From Actinomycetes bacterium (lineage in GTDB: Bacteria > Actinomycetota > Actinomycetes > Mycobacteriales > Mycobacteriaceae), in assembly GCA_023417985.1 (NCBI GenBank), contig JAEZDV010000099.1, positions 1 to 13,111 on the forward strand: DNA of 13,111 nucleotides. The letters are read 5' to 3'. Below are positions 1 through 7,235 of the stretch, piece by piece. How positions within the stretch are numbered: the stretch's first letter is position 1; every line of letters starts with the position of its first letter. A program made the translations under genes and the position numbers. The notes under the pieces are model-generated. The model searched no databases. It was not told the origin of the DNA and was given only the letters and a program-made list of their open reading frames with translations.

Positions 1-614
1 CCGGGGGTGAACGGGTAGTCCATCTGCACGTACGGTTCGTCGAGCGGTTTCCCGTCGACGAGGACACGTCCCTGATCGTCGCAGCACTCGACGGTCTGGC
101 CGCCGACCGCGATGACACGCTTGACGAGGTCGTTCTCGTCGGGTGGCACGACCCCGACGAGTGAGCCGACCTCCTGGAGACCGCGGATGACGACGTTTTC
201 GGATCGGGTGGAGGTGTATCCCGCGGACCAGGAGTCCGGTCCCTTGAACACGATGACGTCACCCGGACGGGGATCGCTGAACCGGTAGCTGATCTTCTCC
301 ACCACGATCCGGTCACCGGTGCATCCGGGGCATCCGTGAAGCGTGGGTTCCATCGACTCGGACGGGATGAGGTAGACGCGCGCGACGAAGGTCTGCAGCA
401 GGAAGCTCAGTGCCAGTGCGACGACGATGAGGATGGGTAGCTCACGCCAGAAGGACTTTTCCTTCTTCTTGTCGTCCTTGCGGGAGAACCCGGCGCCCGA
501 ATCGGTGTCTTCCCGCCGGTGATGCGAACCCGAGGTTCGAGGGTTGCGGGCGACGGCGTCGTCGCTGTAACGGTGCGCACCCGGACCGGCCGGATCGCTC
601 GGAGAATCTGCCAC
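1..614 (-). CDS. lepB: Signal peptidase I (LepB), C-terminus cut by window edge
   Basis: Membrane-bound serine protease that removes signal peptides from exported proteins. I translated it by hand from a GTG at 614-612; 204 residues are visible. Residues 1-58 form a charged, probably disordered cytoplasmic tail ending in a Lys/Asp run. One transmembrane helix spans about 60-78. Box B, PSESMEPTL, supplies the nucleophile Ser87. LVKRVIAVGG supplies the general base Lys165. A CPGC pair (Cys95/Cys98) sits just after the Ser87 box, as in the mycobacterial enzyme. The conserved GDNR box and the C-terminus lie beyond the left edge. The start has no good Shine-Dalgarno, but a TAGGCT hexamer ends 7 nt upstream, so the mRNA may be leaderless. 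The gene follows rplS, as in M. tuberculosis. The function is secure; the exact start is less so. Confidence 0.95.
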   Translation of the reverse strand, partial: MADSPSDPAGPGAHRYSDDAVARNPRTSGSHHRREDTDSGAGFSRKDDKKKEKSFWRELPILIVVALALSFLLQTFVARVYLIPSESMEPTLHGCPGCTGDRIVVEKISYRFSDPRPGDVIVFKGPDSWSAGYTSTRSENVVIRGLQEVGSLVGVVPPDENDLVKRVIAVGGQTVECCDDQGRVLVDGKPLDEPYVQMDYPFTP

Positions 615-621
615 GCCGAAC

Positions 622-627
622 AGCCTA
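622..627 (-). promoter_or_regulatory. Candidate -10 element for a leaderless lepB transcript
   Basis: Read on the minus strand, TAGGCT fits the actinobacterial TANNNT -10 pattern. It is separated by exactly 7 nt from the GTG proposed as the lepB start, so transcription would begin at or next to the start codon. No convincing -35 is visible, which is common for such promoters. The absence of a Shine-Dalgarno before this GTG fits the idea. A single hexamer is weak evidence. Confidence 0.35.
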
Positions 628-658
628 GCGTCTGCGGCCGGACACTCTCCGAACGGCA

Positions 659-694
659 ACAACCCGGCGCGGACGGATGTCCGGGCCGGGTTGT
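659..694 (-). terminator. Long hairpin downstream of rplS, candidate terminator
   Basis: Perfect 10-bp arms ACAACCCGGC (659-668) and GCCGGGTTGT (685-694). A second 5-bp stem, CGGAC (670-674) with GTCCG (679-683), lies inside them, closing a GGAT loop with one mismatched pair between the stems. It starts 26 nt after the rplS stop and ends 44 nt before lepB. No U-run follows on the minus strand. It could terminate rplS transcription or act as a partial attenuator between rplS and lepB. Confidence 0.65.
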
Positions 695-720
695 CGAACG
701 CTTGGTTCAGCGCGTGGAGA

Positions 721-1062
721 TCAGCGCTTTTCCTTGATCTTCGCAGCCTTGCCGCGGAGGTCGCGCAGGTAGTAGAGCTTGGCGCGACGCACGTCACCGC
801 GGGTGAGGACGTCGATCTTCGCAATGTTGGGGCTGTGCACCGGGAAGGTGCGCTCGACACCCACGCCGAACGAGACCTTGCGGACGGTGAAGGTCTCGCG
901 AACGCCACCGCCCTGACGCCGGATCACGACGCCCTTGAAGACCTGCACGCGCTCCTTGGAGCCCTCGATAACCTTGACGTGCACGTCGAGCGTGTCGCCG
1001 GGACGGAAGTCCGGGATGTCGTCGCGCAGCGACTTTGCGTCCAGAAAGTCCAGGGTGTTCAT
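721..1062 (-). CDS. rplS: 50S ribosomal protein L19 (bL19)
   Basis: 113 residues, the normal length for bL19, a large-subunit protein at the interface with the 30S subunit. The family pattern is clear: an N-terminal helix (MNTLDFLDAKSLRDDIPDF), PGDTLDVHVKVIEG at 21-34, FKGVVIRRQGGG at 42-53, the TFTVRKVSFGVGVERTFP core, and a basic C-terminus (LYYLRDLRGKAAKIKEKR). The ATG at 1062-1060 is preceded by AGAGGA (minus strand, 1076-1071), a good ribosome binding site inside an A-rich stretch. The next gene downstream is lepB, beyond a strong hairpin. The upstream neighbour is the HHxHH membrane protein, 96 nt away, so rplS may have its own promoter there, but I see no convincing -35/-10 pair. Confidence 0.98.
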   Translation of the reverse strand: MNTLDFLDAKSLRDDIPDFRPGDTLDVHVKVIEGSKERVQVFKGVVIRRQGGGVRETFTVRKVSFGVGVERTFPVHSPNIAKIDVLTRGDVRRAKLYYLRDLRGKAAKIKEKR

Positions 1063-1158
1063 CGGTTACATCCTCTTTTTTGCTCGAGCAGAGGAACCTG
1101 GCGGCGACCACCGTGAGGCGGGCTCGACCGGTTCGTACCCAGGTCAGGTAGGCGTGCC

Positions 1159-2055
1159 CTAACGGGGCAACCCGTCAATTGTGCCAGACGACGCCGCCGG
1201 AGGCGAAATCGAGGGCGGCGGCGGCGCGGGATGGACCTCCCGATCGAGGACCTCCTCGGCCACGGCCTTCGAATTCTCCATGCTTCCGCGCACCGTCTCG
1301 ATTGTCGGAGCCCCCGCCACGAGATTCTGCACGATGATCTTCGCGCGGATCACGGGGCGACGCACTTTTCGTTCCCGGGCGAGCGCCCGAGTCATCTTGC
1401 GTGAGTCGGGCGCGTACCGCCTCCGTGCCCACGGCGCCGACGGACGGGACAAACGGAGCGCACCCACCCACAGGAGAGGAGCGAAGAACAACCCCACGAG
1501 CCCCGTCCAGATCTTCCCTTTGGCCAGGACGATTATTGCCAGCAGCAGGTCGATCACCGCACCCGCCACCAGCAGTCCCCGGCCGATCAGGTCGCCGGTG
1601 TCCTCGAAGTTGGTGGCGTCACCGAGGTCCAGCGGCCGGAGCCCGACGAGGAACATGCCCGTGACAGCGACCGCGACGAAGACCGCATCGACCGAGACGC
1701 GGCCCTCCTCGTCCCAGTAGACGTCGTTGAGGTAGAAGATCAGCGCGAACTCGTCCAAGGTCAACGCGGCGCCGATCCCGAACAGTGTTGCGAACACGAC
1801 ACCGACGGCCGAATTCCCCTTCTCGTAGAAACCGATCAAGCCGCCCCCGGCCAGCACCATGGTGACCACCCCGAACACCACGTGGTGCACGTGGTGTCCA
1901 CCGGGGGTGACGTTGCCGGGCCACCACCGCACGTTCGCGCGGATCAATCGCACGCTCACCCGGATGAACACGAACGCCACCACGAAACCGATGAGGAAGC
2001 ACAGCAGGGGCAAGCGTCCCTGCTCGACGATTTCTCTGCGGAACCAATCGATCAT
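1159..2055 (-). CDS. Conserved multi-pass membrane protein with HHxHH motif, function unknown
   Basis: 298 residues from the ATG at 2055; I do not recognise a named family. About six hydrophobic segments are visible: roughly 17-36, 57-75, 83-105, 122-140, 158-178 and 182-201. Between the first two is TPGGHHVHHVVFG (His at 54, 55, 57, 58), and LTLDEFALIFYLNDVYW (99-114) follows the third. These His and acidic clusters could bind metal or form an active site at the membrane face; that is inference. A basic cytoplasmic stretch (202-240) leads to a Pro-rich tail (277-286). I prefer this ATG because GGTGA lies 5 nt upstream. A TTG at 2091 would add 12 polar residues, and a GTG at 2064 is also possible. 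It lies between tex and rplS, where, from memory, M. tuberculosis has no gene. Confidence 0.85.
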   Translation of the reverse strand: MIDWFRREIVEQGRLPLLCFLIGFVVAFVFIRVSVRLIRANVRWWPGNVTPGGHHVHHVVFGVVTMVLAGGGLIGFYEKGNSAVGVVFATLFGIGAALTLDEFALIFYLNDVYWDEEGRVSVDAVFVAVAVTGMFLVGLRPLDLGDATNFEDTGDLIGRGLLVAGAVIDLLLAIIVLAKGKIWTGLVGLFFAPLLWVGALRLSRPSAPWARRRYAPDSRKMTRALARERKVRRPVIRAKIIVQNLVAGAPTIETVRGSMENSKAVAEEVLDREVHPAPPPPSISPPAASSGTIDGLPR

Positions 2056-2103
2056 CCCGGTCACCGCACGATCGGCAGCCGATCCATACAACTCAGCATC
2101 GCA

Positions 2104-2142
2104 GGTGCGGGGCCACTCCGCGGAACAACGCGACCCCGCACC
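2104..2142 (-). terminator. Hairpin between tex and the membrane-protein gene
   Basis: Perfect 9-bp arms GGTGCGGGG (2104-2112) and CCCCGCACC (2134-2142) enclose a 21-nt loop that itself contains the palindrome CCGCGG. It begins 9 nt after the tex stop codon on the minus strand. No U-tract follows. It is the best candidate for the end of the tex transcript. Because the next gene starts only 12-48 nt later, depending on its start codon, read-through or a role as a leader structure is also possible. Confidence 0.6.
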
Positions 2143-2151
2143 GGTCTGCGA

Positions 2152-4512
2152 CTACTTTCCGAATCCTGCCCGCCGCAACGCGTCTGCCATGGAACCCGAA
2201 CTCGGGGCTTCGGCCCGCCGGCCGGACTGCCCGTCGCGGTTCCGGCCGTTCTGTCCGTTGCCCCGGTCGGGCGTGCTGCCCCGGCCGCGGCTACCGGCCG
2301 GGCCGCCACGGCGTCCGCCGCCGCGGGGTGCCTTGTCGTCGGACCCGTCGGGCGAAGCCGACGGCAGTTCGTCGTCGAGGCGAAGGGTCAGGGCGATGCG
2401 CTGACGCGGTACGTCCACCTCGAGAACCTTCACCTTGACCACTTCGCCGGACTTGACGACGTCGTGCGGATCCTTGACGAAGCTGCGCGACATCGCGGAG
2501 ACGTGCACGAGACCGTCCTGGTGCACGCCCACGTCGACGAACGCACCGAACGCGGCGACGTTGGTGACGACGCCTTCGAGCACCATGCCGGGCTTCAGGT
2601 CACCCACCTTCTCGACACCCACGGCGAACGTGGCGGTCTTGAATTCCGGGCGGGGGTCGCGACCGGGCTTTTCGAGTTCCCCGATGATATCGGTGACCGT
2701 GGGCAACCCGAACTTGTCGTCGACGAAGTCGGCGGGACGCACCGTACGGAGCGTCGCGCTGTTGCCCAGCAGTTCGCGCACGGCCGTCCCACTCCGCTCG
2801 GCGATCCGTCGCACCACGGGGTAGGCCTCGGGGTGCACGGCGGACGCGTCGAGTGGGTCGTCACCGTTGGGGATGCGGAGGAACCCGGCGCACTGCTCGA
2901 AAGCCTTGGGTCCGAGTCGCGCAACGTCCTTGAGCGCCCTACGGCTCGGGAACGGGCCGTTCTGGTCGCGGTGGGCCACGATGCTCTCCGCGAGCGACGA
3001 CGTGACACCGGAGACGCGGGAGAGCAGCGGCACCGACGCGGTGTTGACATCGACCCCCACCGCGTTCACCGCATCTTCGACCACGGCACCGAGCGATCGG
3101 GCGAGCATCGTCTCCGACACGTCGTGCTGATACTGGCCGACGCCGATGGATTTGGGATCGATCTTGACCAGTTCGGCGAGCGGATCCTGCAGCCGTCGCG
3201 CGATGGACACCGCGCCGCGGATCGACACGTCGAGGTCGGGCAGTTCCTGGGAGGCGTACGCGGAGGCCGAGTACACCGACGCGCCCGCTTCTGATACCAC
3301 GATCTTGGTGAGGCCCGGAGTACCCAGCTTGGCGATCAGTTCGGTCGCGAGGGCATCGGTTTCCCTCGATGCCGTGCCGTTGCCGATCGCGATCAGCTCG
3401 ACGCCGTGCTTCGCGACGAGTTGCGCGAGAGTCGCGAGGGACTGCTCCCGCTTGTTGTGCGGCTGGTGGGGGTAGATCGGGGCGGGGTCGACGACCTTGC
3501 GGGCCGCGGCCACCACCGCCACTTTGGTGCCAGTGCGGAAACCGGGATCGAGGCCCATGGTCGGGCGCGACCCGGCAGGTGCGGCGAGGAGCAGGTCCTT
3601 GAGGTTCGCTGCGAACACGTCGACGGCGTCCTTCTCGGCGGACTGCTTGAGCCGCATCCGGAGATCGACGCCCAGCGAGACCTGCAGGCGCGTGCGCCAC
3701 GCCCAGCGCACGGTGTCGAGCAGCCATCGGTCGGCTGCCCGGCCCTGGTCGGCGATTCCGAAACGAGCGGCGATGCGGCCTTCGAAGTACGACGGCTGCC
3801 CCGGTTCCGGCTCGTCGGCGTCGGGAACGAGGGTGAGGGTGAGCACCTCTTCCTTCTCCCCGCGCAGCATCGCGAGGATGCGGTGCGAGGGAAGCTGGGT
3901 GAACGGCTCGGAGAATTCGAAGTAGTCCGCGAACTTCGCGCCGTCGGTCTCCTTGCCGGGACGCACCGCCGCCTTCATGCAGCCGCGGCTCCACATCGCC
4001 TCACGCAGCTCACCGACGAGGTCGGGATCTTCGGCGAAGCGCTCGACCAGAATTGCGCGCGCACCGTCGAGTTGCTCGGTGGAGTACCCGGCGGGATCGG
4101 TGGTGGGGTCCGTATAGAGCGCATCGGCGACGGGTTCGTGGCCTGCTTCCCGGGCGATCTGGGCTTTGGTTCGCCGTTTCGGCTTGTAGGGCAGGTAGAT
4201 GTCCTCGAGCCGGGCCTTGGTGTCTGCCTGTCGGATCTGGGCGCGAAGCTCGTCGTCGAGCTTCCCCTGGGCCTCGATCGATTCGAGGATCGCAGCTCGG
4301 CGCTCGTCGAGTTCGCGCAGATACCGCAACCGCTCTTCGAGGGTGCGGAGCTGGGCATCGTCGAGTCCGCCGGTGGCCTCCTTGCGGTAGCGCGCGACGA
4401 AGGGCACGGTGGCGCCCCCGTCGAGCAGTGCCACCGCCGCGGACACCTGGTGTTCGCGGACGTCGAGTTCGTCGGCGATTCGCCGGATCACGGTGTCGGG
4501 TTCGGTTGTCAC
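2152..4512 (-). CDS. tex: Tex family S1 RNA-binding protein
   Basis: 786 residues, normal for Tex (YhgF), a nucleic-acid-binding protein linked to transcription in other bacteria. Domains in order: Tex N-terminal region with VPFVARYRKEATGGLDD (36-52) and EDIYLPYKPKRRTKAQIARE (103-122); a YqgF/RNase H-like domain opening with TMGLDPGFRTGTKVAVV (318-334); helix-hairpin-helix repeats (about 490-550, VNTASVPLLSRVSGV); and an S1 domain (about 642-711, GVVTNVAAFGAFVDVGVHQDGLVH). After the S1 domain comes a Gly/Arg-rich, low-complexity tail (730-766) ending in MADALRRAGFGK. The frame stays open further upstream, but homology begins at the GTG at 4512 (VTTEPDTVIRRIADEL). AGGG lies 10-13 nt before it, and TAGGGT 8 nt before could be a -10. 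The lppW-like gene diverges from it across 128 nt. Confidence 0.96.
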   Translation of the reverse strand: MTTEPDTVIRRIADELDVREHQVSAAVALLDGGATVPFVARYRKEATGGLDDAQLRTLEERLRYLRELDERRAAILESIEAQGKLDDELRAQIRQADTKARLEDIYLPYKPKRRTKAQIAREAGHEPVADALYTDPTTDPAGYSTEQLDGARAILVERFAEDPDLVGELREAMWSRGCMKAAVRPGKETDGAKFADYFEFSEPFTQLPSHRILAMLRGEKEEVLTLTLVPDADEPEPGQPSYFEGRIAARFGIADQGRAADRWLLDTVRWAWRTRLQVSLGVDLRMRLKQSAEKDAVDVFAANLKDLLLAAPAGSRPTMGLDPGFRTGTKVAVVAAARKVVDPAPIYPHQPHNKREQSLATLAQLVAKHGVELIAIGNGTASRETDALATELIAKLGTPGLTKIVVSEAGASVYSASAYASQELPDLDVSIRGAVSIARRLQDPLAELVKIDPKSIGVGQYQHDVSETMLARSLGAVVEDAVNAVGVDVNTASVPLLSRVSGVTSSLAESIVAHRDQNGPFPSRRALKDVARLGPKAFEQCAGFLRIPNGDDPLDASAVHPEAYPVVRRIAERSGTAVRELLGNSATLRTVRPADFVDDKFGLPTVTDIIGELEKPGRDPRPEFKTATFAVGVEKVGDLKPGMVLEGVVTNVAAFGAFVDVGVHQDGLVHVSAMSRSFVKDPHDVVKSGEVVKVKVLEVDVPRQRIALTLRLDDELPSASPDGSDDKAPRGGGRRGGPAGSRGRGSTPDRGNGQNGRNRDGQSGRRAEAPSSGSMADALRRAGFGK

Positions 4513-4640
4513 GACGATCGACCCTACATTTATCCTTGCGAAGCTCCCCCGCCGCCACATCGCGCCGGATCCGGAGCATCGACGAGGGACGCGCGGACGG
4601 AGTGTGCTGCGCGCCGCACAATGGCATACAGGAGCAATCG
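4513..4640. promoter_or_regulatory. Divergent intergenic region between tex and lppW
   Basis: 128 nt separate the two divergent starts, so promoters for both should lie here or just inside the genes. On the minus strand TAGGGT (rc of 4521-4526) fits TANNNT and ends 8 nt before the tex GTG. On the plus strand TACATT (4525-4530) could serve lppW, but no good -35 stands before it. The AT-rich patch at 4525-4534 stands out from its GC-rich surroundings. No operator-like inverted repeat was found. Confidence 0.35.
4630..4634 (+). promoter_or_regulatory. Ribosome binding site that fixes the lppW start
   Basis: AGGAG is followed by 6 nt and then ATG at 4641. The reading frame is open far upstream into antisense tex sequence, and an out-of-frame ATG occurs at 4621. 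This site plus the lipoprotein signal peptide directly after 4641 settles the start. Confidence 0.8.
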
Positions 4641-5648
4641 ATGAATCGGGGACGCCGGACGGGCGCTCGGTCGTACGCAACGGTGCTGTTCGCAGCAGCA
4701 ACGTTGGTGGCGTGTGGGTCGCCGACCGATGGGTCGAAAGAAATCGTGCCGGCGTTGGCTGCACTCCAGCCGGGTGGGACCGATCTCGACCACGCCGAGG
4801 TCGCCGTGCAGTTGGGCGTGTCCTCGCTCGACGCGGATGCGCTGAAGACCCGCATCGACGCGGCAGCGACCCTCGCTGAGCGCAGAGGTGCGCAGATGAC
4901 CATTGCCGTGCTGGACCGCGAGACCGGCGCACGCACGATAGGCGGAGTGGACGAACCGATCCAGACGGCTTCGGTGGTGAAGCTGTTTCTCGCCGACGAC
5001 CTGCTCTACCGCGAGTCGACCGGCGAAGTGGCACTGAGCGACGACGACTACGACCTCATCGAAGGCATGCTGCGCTCGTCCGACGACACAGCCGCGAGCC
5101 TGCTCTGGGAACAGCACGGCGGTTCTGCCATGGTCGAACGGGTCACCGAACGGCACGATCTGACCGGGACGACGCCGCCCTACTCGTCGTGGTGGTGGAA
5201 CACCACGACCACGGCGTCGGATCTGCTCACGTGGTACGACGACGTGCTCGGTGGCCGGGGCGGGCTCGACGCCGAGGCGAGCGCACGGATCATCGGGTAT
5301 CTGACGGACTTCACACCCACGGGGACGGACGGATACGACCAGACGTTCGGCCTGCCCGAGGGTCTGCCCGGGGTCACCGGTCTGGGCGTGAAACAAGGAT
5401 GGATGTGCTGCGTCGACGGCGAGTGGGTGCACCTGTCCACCGGATTCTTCGGCCCGGACCATCGTTTCGTCGTCGCTGTGACGTCGCGGGAAGAGGTCAC
5501 GTACGAGGACGGCGATCCCCGGTTCGCCATGGGAATCCTTCCGGACCTGGCGCTCTACGACGTGACGGACGACGGCAGTGCCCGTCATGCGCGTGAGACG
5601 ATGTCCCTGGCTGTGGAGACGGCGTTGGGCACCTCGGCCGACCGGTGA
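4641..5648 (+). CDS. lppW: LppW-like lipoprotein, serine beta-lactamase/PBP-fold protein
   Basis: 335 residues. A basic N-terminus (MNRGRRTGARSY) and hydrophobic stretch end in lipobox LVAC (22-25), so Cys25 should be lipidated and the protein held on the outer face of the membrane. The body has the three ordered motifs of penicillin-recognising serine enzymes: SVVK (Ser111/Lys114, as SxxK), SDD (147-149, in the place of SDN) and KQG (251-253, in the place of KTG). A Cys pair (256-257) follows. It is therefore related to class A beta-lactamases and D,D-peptidases, but the substrate is unknown; peptidoglycan is a guess. It is the only plus-strand gene. From memory, M. tuberculosis lppW (Rv2905) lies at the same place, on the opposite strand beside rplS and trmD, so I use that symbol with caution. 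Its stop lies 28 nt from the end of convergent trmD. Confidence 0.88.
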   Translation: MNRGRRTGARSYATVLFAAATLVACGSPTDGSKEIVPALAALQPGGTDLDHAEVAVQLGVSSLDADALKTRIDAAATLAERRGAQMTIAVLDRETGARTIGGVDEPIQTASVVKLFLADDLLYRESTGEVALSDDDYDLIEGMLRSSDDTAASLLWEQHGGSAMVERVTERHDLTGTTPPYSSWWWNTTTTASDLLTWYDDVLGGRGGLDAEASARIIGYLTDFTPTGTDGYDQTFGLPEGLPGVTGLGVKQGWMCCVDGEWVHLSTGFFGPDHRFVVAVTSREEVTYEDGDPRFAMGILPDLALYDVTDDGSARHARETMSLAVETALGTSADR

Positions 5649-5676
5649 CCGGCCGCGTGAGAATGCCGCCCGGCGA

Positions 5677-6384
5677 TCAGTTCTCGTCGGGGACCAGGTC
5701 GGGGCGGCGTTCGCGGGTGCGGGCGAGTGATTGCTCCCGGCGCCAGGCGGCAACCTTCGCATGGTCGCCGGAGAGCAGCACCGGCGGGACGTCGAGTCCG
5801 CGCCAACTGGCCGGCCGCGTGTAGCTGGGTCCTTCGAGGAGTCCGTCGGAGAACGAATCCTCTTGGTGCGACTGCTGATTGCCGAGAACACCGGGTAAGA
5901 GCCGGACCACAGCCTCGACCATGACGAGGACCGCTACCTCCCCACCGATGAGGACGTAGTCCCCGATGCTCACTTCCTCGACGCGCACCCGGCGCGCGGC
6001 GTCGTCGAAGACTCGTTGATCGATGCCTTCGTATCGCCCGCATGCGAAGACGATGCGCTTCTCCTGCGACCAGCGCTGCGCGGTGGCCTGGTCGAACCGG
6101 CGTCCTGCAGGGGTGGGCACGACGAGGAGGACATCGGGGTCGGTGTCCCCGCCGGGAGCGGCGAGCACGTCGTCGAGCGCAGGACCCCAGACGGTCGGCT
6201 TCATGACCATGCCGGGGCCGCCGCCGTACGGCGAGTCGTCGACCGCCTTGTGGACGTCGTGCGTCCAGTCGCGAAGATTGTGGATGCCCACGGAGATCAG
6301 GCCCTTGTCGATGGCCTTACCGAGCAGGGCGGCGCGCATCGGCGCGAGGTACTCCGGAAAAATGGTGACGACATCGAGTCGCAC
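5677..6384 (-). CDS. trmD: tRNA (guanine-37-N1)-methyltransferase TrmD
   Basis: 235 residues, typical for TrmD. The enzyme uses S-adenosylmethionine to make m1G37 in tRNAs that read codons starting with C, which prevents +1 frameshifting. Visible family motifs: LDVVTIFPEYL (3-13), DSPYGGGPGMVM (50-61), the knot-forming CGRYEGIDQRV (115-125) and SIGDYVLIGGEVAV (139-152), EDSF (175-178, with the Asp I take to be the general base) and GLLEGPSYTRP (181-191). The GTG at 6384 is chosen because homology begins there (VRLDVVTIF) and AGG precedes it by 8 nt. It starts 4 nt after the rimM stop, so translation is probably coupled. Last gene of the rpsP operon; no convincing terminator lies in the 28 nt before the lppW stop. 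Confidence 0.97.
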   Translation of the reverse strand: MRLDVVTIFPEYLAPMRAALLGKAIDKGLISVGIHNLRDWTHDVHKAVDDSPYGGGPGMVMKPTVWGPALDDVLAAPGGDTDPDVLLVVPTPAGRRFDQATAQRWSQEKRIVFACGRYEGIDQRVFDDAARRVRVEEVSIGDYVLIGGEVAVLVMVEAVVRLLPGVLGNQQSHQEDSFSDGLLEGPSYTRPASWRGLDVPPVLLSGDHAKVAAWRREQSLARTRERRPDLVPDEN

Positions 6385-6388
6385 GGAA

Positions 6389-6982
6389 CTACCTGTCTCC
6401 CTTGCCGTTCCGCTGTGACGCCTTCGAAGGGGGTTCCCCGAAGTCGGGGTCGAGCAAGCCCTCGGGCGGATCGATCTCGACGATGCCGTCCGCAAGTGAC
6501 ACGGTCGGCACGATCTCGGTGACGAACGGGATCAGCAGTTCGGCACGTTCGTCGTCGGCGGGACGAAGCGAGAGCAGTTCCCCGGCGGCGGTGTGCAGGA
6601 CCTCGCGCACCGTGCCCACGACGGTGCCGCCGTCGGGCCGGTTCGCGACGATACGCACGGTCAGCCCTTCGAGTTCGTGATCGTAGAACTCGTCGGGGTC
6701 GTCGGACGGCGGCAGGTCGGCGCTGTCGACGACGAACAGGGTGCCGCGCAACGCATCTGCCGTAGTGCGGTCGACCACTCCGCTCAGGCGCAGCAGAAGC
6801 CGCCCGGAATGCTCCCGGGCGGCTTCCACCGTGTAGTCCTGCAGGTTCTTCTCGCGGGGTTTACGGCCTCTCAGGACCGCCCCCACGGCGAAGCGATCCT
6901 CGGGTTCGTCGGTGCGAACCTCGACGACCACCTCACCCTTGATGCCGTGCGACTTCGCCACACGGCCCACCACGAGCTCCAC
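6389..6982 (-). CDS. rimM: Ribosome maturation factor RimM
   Basis: 197 residues. RimM binds the ribosomal protein uS19 and helps mature the head of the 30S subunit. The N-terminal RimM barrel (about 2-87: VGRVAKSHGIKGEVVVEVRT, then ADALRGTLFV) is followed by a PRC-barrel (about 98-175: EFYDHELEGLTV, TAAGELLSL, IPFVTEIVP, GIVEIDPPEGLL). A short polar tail (176-197) ends it. I chose the GTG at 6982 because mycobacterial RimM starts at the same point (ELVVGRV). The open frame continues to 7036, but that would overlap the KH-domain gene by more than 40 nt. The gap to the KH gene's stop is 10 nt, and AGG lies 9 nt before the GTG. Third gene of the rpsP-khpA-rimM-trmD operon. Confidence 0.95.
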   Translation of the reverse strand: MELVVGRVAKSHGIKGEVVVEVRTDEPEDRFAVGAVLRGRKPREKNLQDYTVEAAREHSGRLLLRLSGVVDRTTADALRGTLFVVDSADLPPSDDPDEFYDHELEGLTVRIVANRPDGGTVVGTVREVLHTAAGELLSLRPADDERAELLIPFVTEIVPTVSLADGIVEIDPPEGLLDPDFGEPPSKASQRNGKGDR

Positions 6983-6992
6983 CTGCGTACGC

Positions 6993-7235
6993 CTATCGGT
7001 CGGTGTCGACGACGTCGACACGAATGCCCCGGCCACCGATGCCGGTGACGAGGGTCCGCAGCGCGGTGGCGGTACGTCCGCCCCGGCCGATCACCTTGCC
7101 GAGATCGTCGGGATTGACGTGGACCTCGACGGTGCGTCCCCGTCGACCCGTGATCAGGTCGACGCGAACGTCGTCGGGGTTGGCGACGATTCCACGAACG
7201 AGATGCTCGACGGCGTCGGCGACCACGGTGCTCAT
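6993..7235 (-). CDS. khpA: KH-domain RNA-binding protein KhpA
   Basis: 80 residues making a single KH domain, with the binding loop GRGG at 50-53 inside DDLGKVIGRGGRTATALRTL. Family length and position, right after rpsP, match KhpA (formerly UPF0109; Rv2908c in M. tuberculosis). In Gram-positives KhpA pairs with KhpB and binds many RNAs, affecting cell division and envelope synthesis; no khpB is in this window. The ATG at 7235-7233 overlaps the rpsP stop by one base (TAATG), indicating translational coupling. GAGG lies 10 nt upstream, inside the rpsP coding end. rimM follows after 10 nt. Confidence 0.95.
   Translation of the reverse strand: MSTVVADAVEHLVRGIVANPDDVRVDLITGRRGRTVEVHVNPDDLGKVIGRGGRTATALRTLVTGIGGRGIRVDVVDTDR

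Noticed and set aside
1155..1169. Small inverted repeat TGCCC/GGGCA spanning the stop codon of the HHxHH membrane protein
   Set aside because: Only a 5-bp stem overlapping coding sequence; too weak to call a terminator.
1173..1178. TTGACG on the minus strand, a possible -35 for rplS
   Set aside because: No -10-like hexamer occurs at 16-19 nt spacing, and the bases are codons of the upstream gene's C-terminus.
3406..4644. Plus-strand open frame of 412 codons opposite tex
   Set aside because: Antisense to conserved Tex domains, and its composition is that of a third-position GC shadow.
4513..5034. Possible 174-residue N-terminal extension of Tex
   Set aside because: The frame stays open by chance across the intergenic region and antisense to lppW. 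The extension is Arg/Ser/Pro-rich with no homology, and Tex similarity starts at 4512.
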